From: JBBQIY01 sp964618405
Lineage (GTDB): Bacteria; Verrucomicrobiota; Kiritimatiellia; RFP12; UBA3636
Direction: 5' to 3'
Assembly (NCBI GenBank): GCA_964618405.1
Contig: CAZUAY010000254.1
Span: forward strand, 1 to 5,723
Length of the DNA stretch: 5,723 nt
This document shows, piece after piece, positions 4,345-5,723 of the stretch (its first letter is position 1; each line of letters begins with the position of its first letter). The notes beneath the pieces are model-generated. The model saw nothing but the letters and a program-made list of their open reading frames with translations. It was not told the origin of the DNA and did not search any database. Position numbers and translations under genes: made by a program.

Positions 4345-5723
4345 TCATTGTGCAACGCTTTTCGTCGTAGTAATCTCGTAAGAATATTCGTAGCTGCCCA
4401 TGTCGACGCGCTTAGACATCGAATCCAACCGCGGGCTCCGATCCAAATCTTTTGCGCTTAACATCCACGGCTGATTGATGCCCGTGTTAAGGCAAGGTGA
4501 AGTTTCCGTAAGGCGATAATCATCACTCGCCGCGTTCACAAACTGCGGGGCAACATCGATGTTTTGCGCTTCGGGCGAAAAGCCCGTAATTGGGGAGGTG
4601 CAGGAGTTGGTGAACGAGAAAGAAGGACTTTGGTTTGCGCCGTAGTTCGAAAGTTTAGCACCCCTATAATTATCGAGAACAATAGAATTCCATATTCTGT
4701 GAGGCGAGCCACCCTGCGAGTAAAGCCCACCGGAAAGTGACCCCGAGTCAGACGCAACATTACCCACAATCGTGCAATTGTAAAGATTCAGTTCAGCACT
4801 ATTGCCAGTAGCGATCGCGGCTCCCCCGACGGGATGGGCGCCCGAAACGGTATGAATGAGGCGGTTATCGTAAAATAGACTATTCCGAACCTCGTTGGAA
4901 CTTCGTGCGTTCCAAAAAGTTATGCCAACGCCATACATTGCATTTGTCTTCGCGTTGCCCGCGAAAACACAGCGGTCGATCACATTGGTCCCCTCGCCGC
5001 ACTCGAGCCCGTAGGGTGTGTTTTTCTCGAAGCGCGAGTCAACGACGGTTAAGCTGGAAGGGAACGACTTAAACATCCCTCCGCCGACGTTGTTACACAC
5101 AACGGAGTTGGATACGATGACCGACAGCGCCGATGCGCCAGACAAAGAAGCCATCACGCCTCCTGCGCTGTTGCCGCCGCGGTTGCCGGTGATGATGCAG
5201 TTGTCCACGAGTGCAATACGCGACAACTTCCCACCCTCGATCAAGATACCGCCGCCATTCGCATTTCCGTTGGTCAGCGTGAAGCCACTCAGCCGTGCGG
5301 TCGTGAAGGCACTATACAACGAGGGTACGTTAAGCCGCACACAACGTGTGTTGGTTACCCCACCTGCGTCGATAATGGTATCGGCCGGATTTCCGCTGGC
5401 GCTACGCACCGTGATCCATTTGTCAATGTTGACCAGATGAGTAATGTTGTCTTTCACAAAAGGCGTCAATGCGTGGCCATACACGCCGGGTGCGACCCAG
5501 ACAGTATCCCCATTGTTGGCTGCCTCAATCGCTGCCTGAATGGTACTGGCAGCGTTATCCCAACTCGTAAATTTGCCGAGCGGATCGGGCGTCTGCCCAT
5601 TCTGCGCGACATAACGGTCAACACTCGGCCTCTGCTGTCCGAGCATCTCCTCTGACGGCGGGCCGAAATAATCCTGCATACGCCCTTGATAACCCGTGCC
5701 GCCGATGAACGTGTCGCGAATGT
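4345..5723 (-). CDS. Right-handed parallel beta-helix protein, C-terminal part (partial)
   Basis: The reading frame is open to the window edge, so the N-terminus is missing. A Met codon at 5679 is internal: upstream residues I-R-D-T-F-I-G-G-T-G-Y-Q-G-R continue in frame, and no ribosome site precedes it. Counting from that Met, Y-V-A-Q-N-G (23-28) and the segment T-I-Q-A-A-I-E-A-A-N-N-G-D-T-V-W-V (46-62) are the classic entry to a pectate-lyase-like helix. Successive rungs include S-G-F-T-L-T-N-G, N-C-I-I-T-G-N, N-S-L-F-Y-D-N, N-C-T-I-V-G-N and N-S-I-V-L-D-N (131-337). The end, A-P-Q-F-V-N through D-L-D-R-S-P-R-L to V-D-M-G-S-Y-E-Y (377-432), matches the 'choice-of-anchor Q' pattern. Only about 12 residues follow, with no PEP-CTERM or autotransporter tail. 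Probably secreted or surface-attached; substrate and catalysis are unknown. Confidence 0.87.
   Translation of the reverse strand, partial: IRDTFIGGTGYQGRMQDYFGPPSEEMLGQQRPSVDRYVAQNGQTPDPLGKFTSWDNAASTIQAAIEAANNGDTVWVAPGVYGHALTPFVKDNITHLVNIDKWITVRSASGNPADTIIDAGGVTNTRCVRLNVPSLYSAFTTARLSGFTLTNGNANGGGILIEGGKLSRIALVDNCIITGNRGGNSAGGVMASLSGASALSVIVSNSVVCNNVGGGMFKSFPSSLTVVDSRFEKNTPYGLECGEGTNVIDRCVFAGNAKTNAMYGVGITFWNARSSNEVRNSLFYDNRLIHTVSGAHPVGGAAIATGNSAELNLYNCTIVGNVASDSGSLSGGLYSQGGSPHRIWNSIVLDNYRGAKLSNYGANQSPSFSFTNSCTSPITGFSPEAQNIDVAPQFVNAASDDYRLTETSPCLNTGINQPWMLSAKDLDRSPRLDSMSKRVDMGSYEYSYEITTTKSVAQ

Overview
The window carries one compact minus-strand gene cluster plus the 3' part of a second minus-strand gene. 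No plus-strand gene, rRNA, tRNA, CRISPR array or insertion sequence is visible. The taxon cannot be fixed from sequence alone. The right-handed beta-helix protein ends in a 'choice-of-anchor Q'-like motif, there is an EHD-like bacterial dynamin, and the intergenic DNA holds short ATCCTG and CCTARAA repeats. Together these suggest a Gram-negative bacterium of the PVC group, perhaps Kiritimatiellota, Lentisphaerota or Verrucomicrobiota. This is an inference from family resemblance and memory, not a search.

Layout in transcription order (right to left). From 5723 to 4345 lies the C-terminal part of a large parallel beta-helix protein, probably secreted or surface-exposed; its N-terminus is outside the window. 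A 242-base intergenic stretch (4344-4103) follows. It has degenerate ATCCTG repeats and a small hairpin near the stop, a weak terminator candidate, and a plausible sigma70-type promoter overlapped by a 6-bp dyad. Next come five tightly packed genes that look like one operon: a membrane-anchored coiled-coil protein (4102-2990), a tiny putative lipoprotein with a TTG start overlapping it (3018-2824), adenylate kinase (2815-2156), an EHD/dynamin-like GTPase or ATPase with two membrane segments (2144-762), and TsaB of the t6A tRNA-modification pathway (757-119). The gaps are -29, 8, 11 and 4 bases, with no internal terminator seen. The last 118 bases hold a heptamer repeat and possibly the first codons of another minus-strand gene.

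How the genes may work together. Adk and TsaB are housekeeping enzymes: adenine nucleotide balance, and threonylcarbamoyl-adenosine synthesis on tRNA. The other three look like envelope proteins: a bitopic coiled-coil protein, a putative lipoprotein, and a membrane-embedded dynamin-like protein resembling eukaryotic EHD ATPases. The most interesting possibility is that these three form an uncharacterised membrane-remodelling or envelope-organising module co-transcribed with housekeeping genes. The sequence supports the families and the gene order; the functional link is inference.
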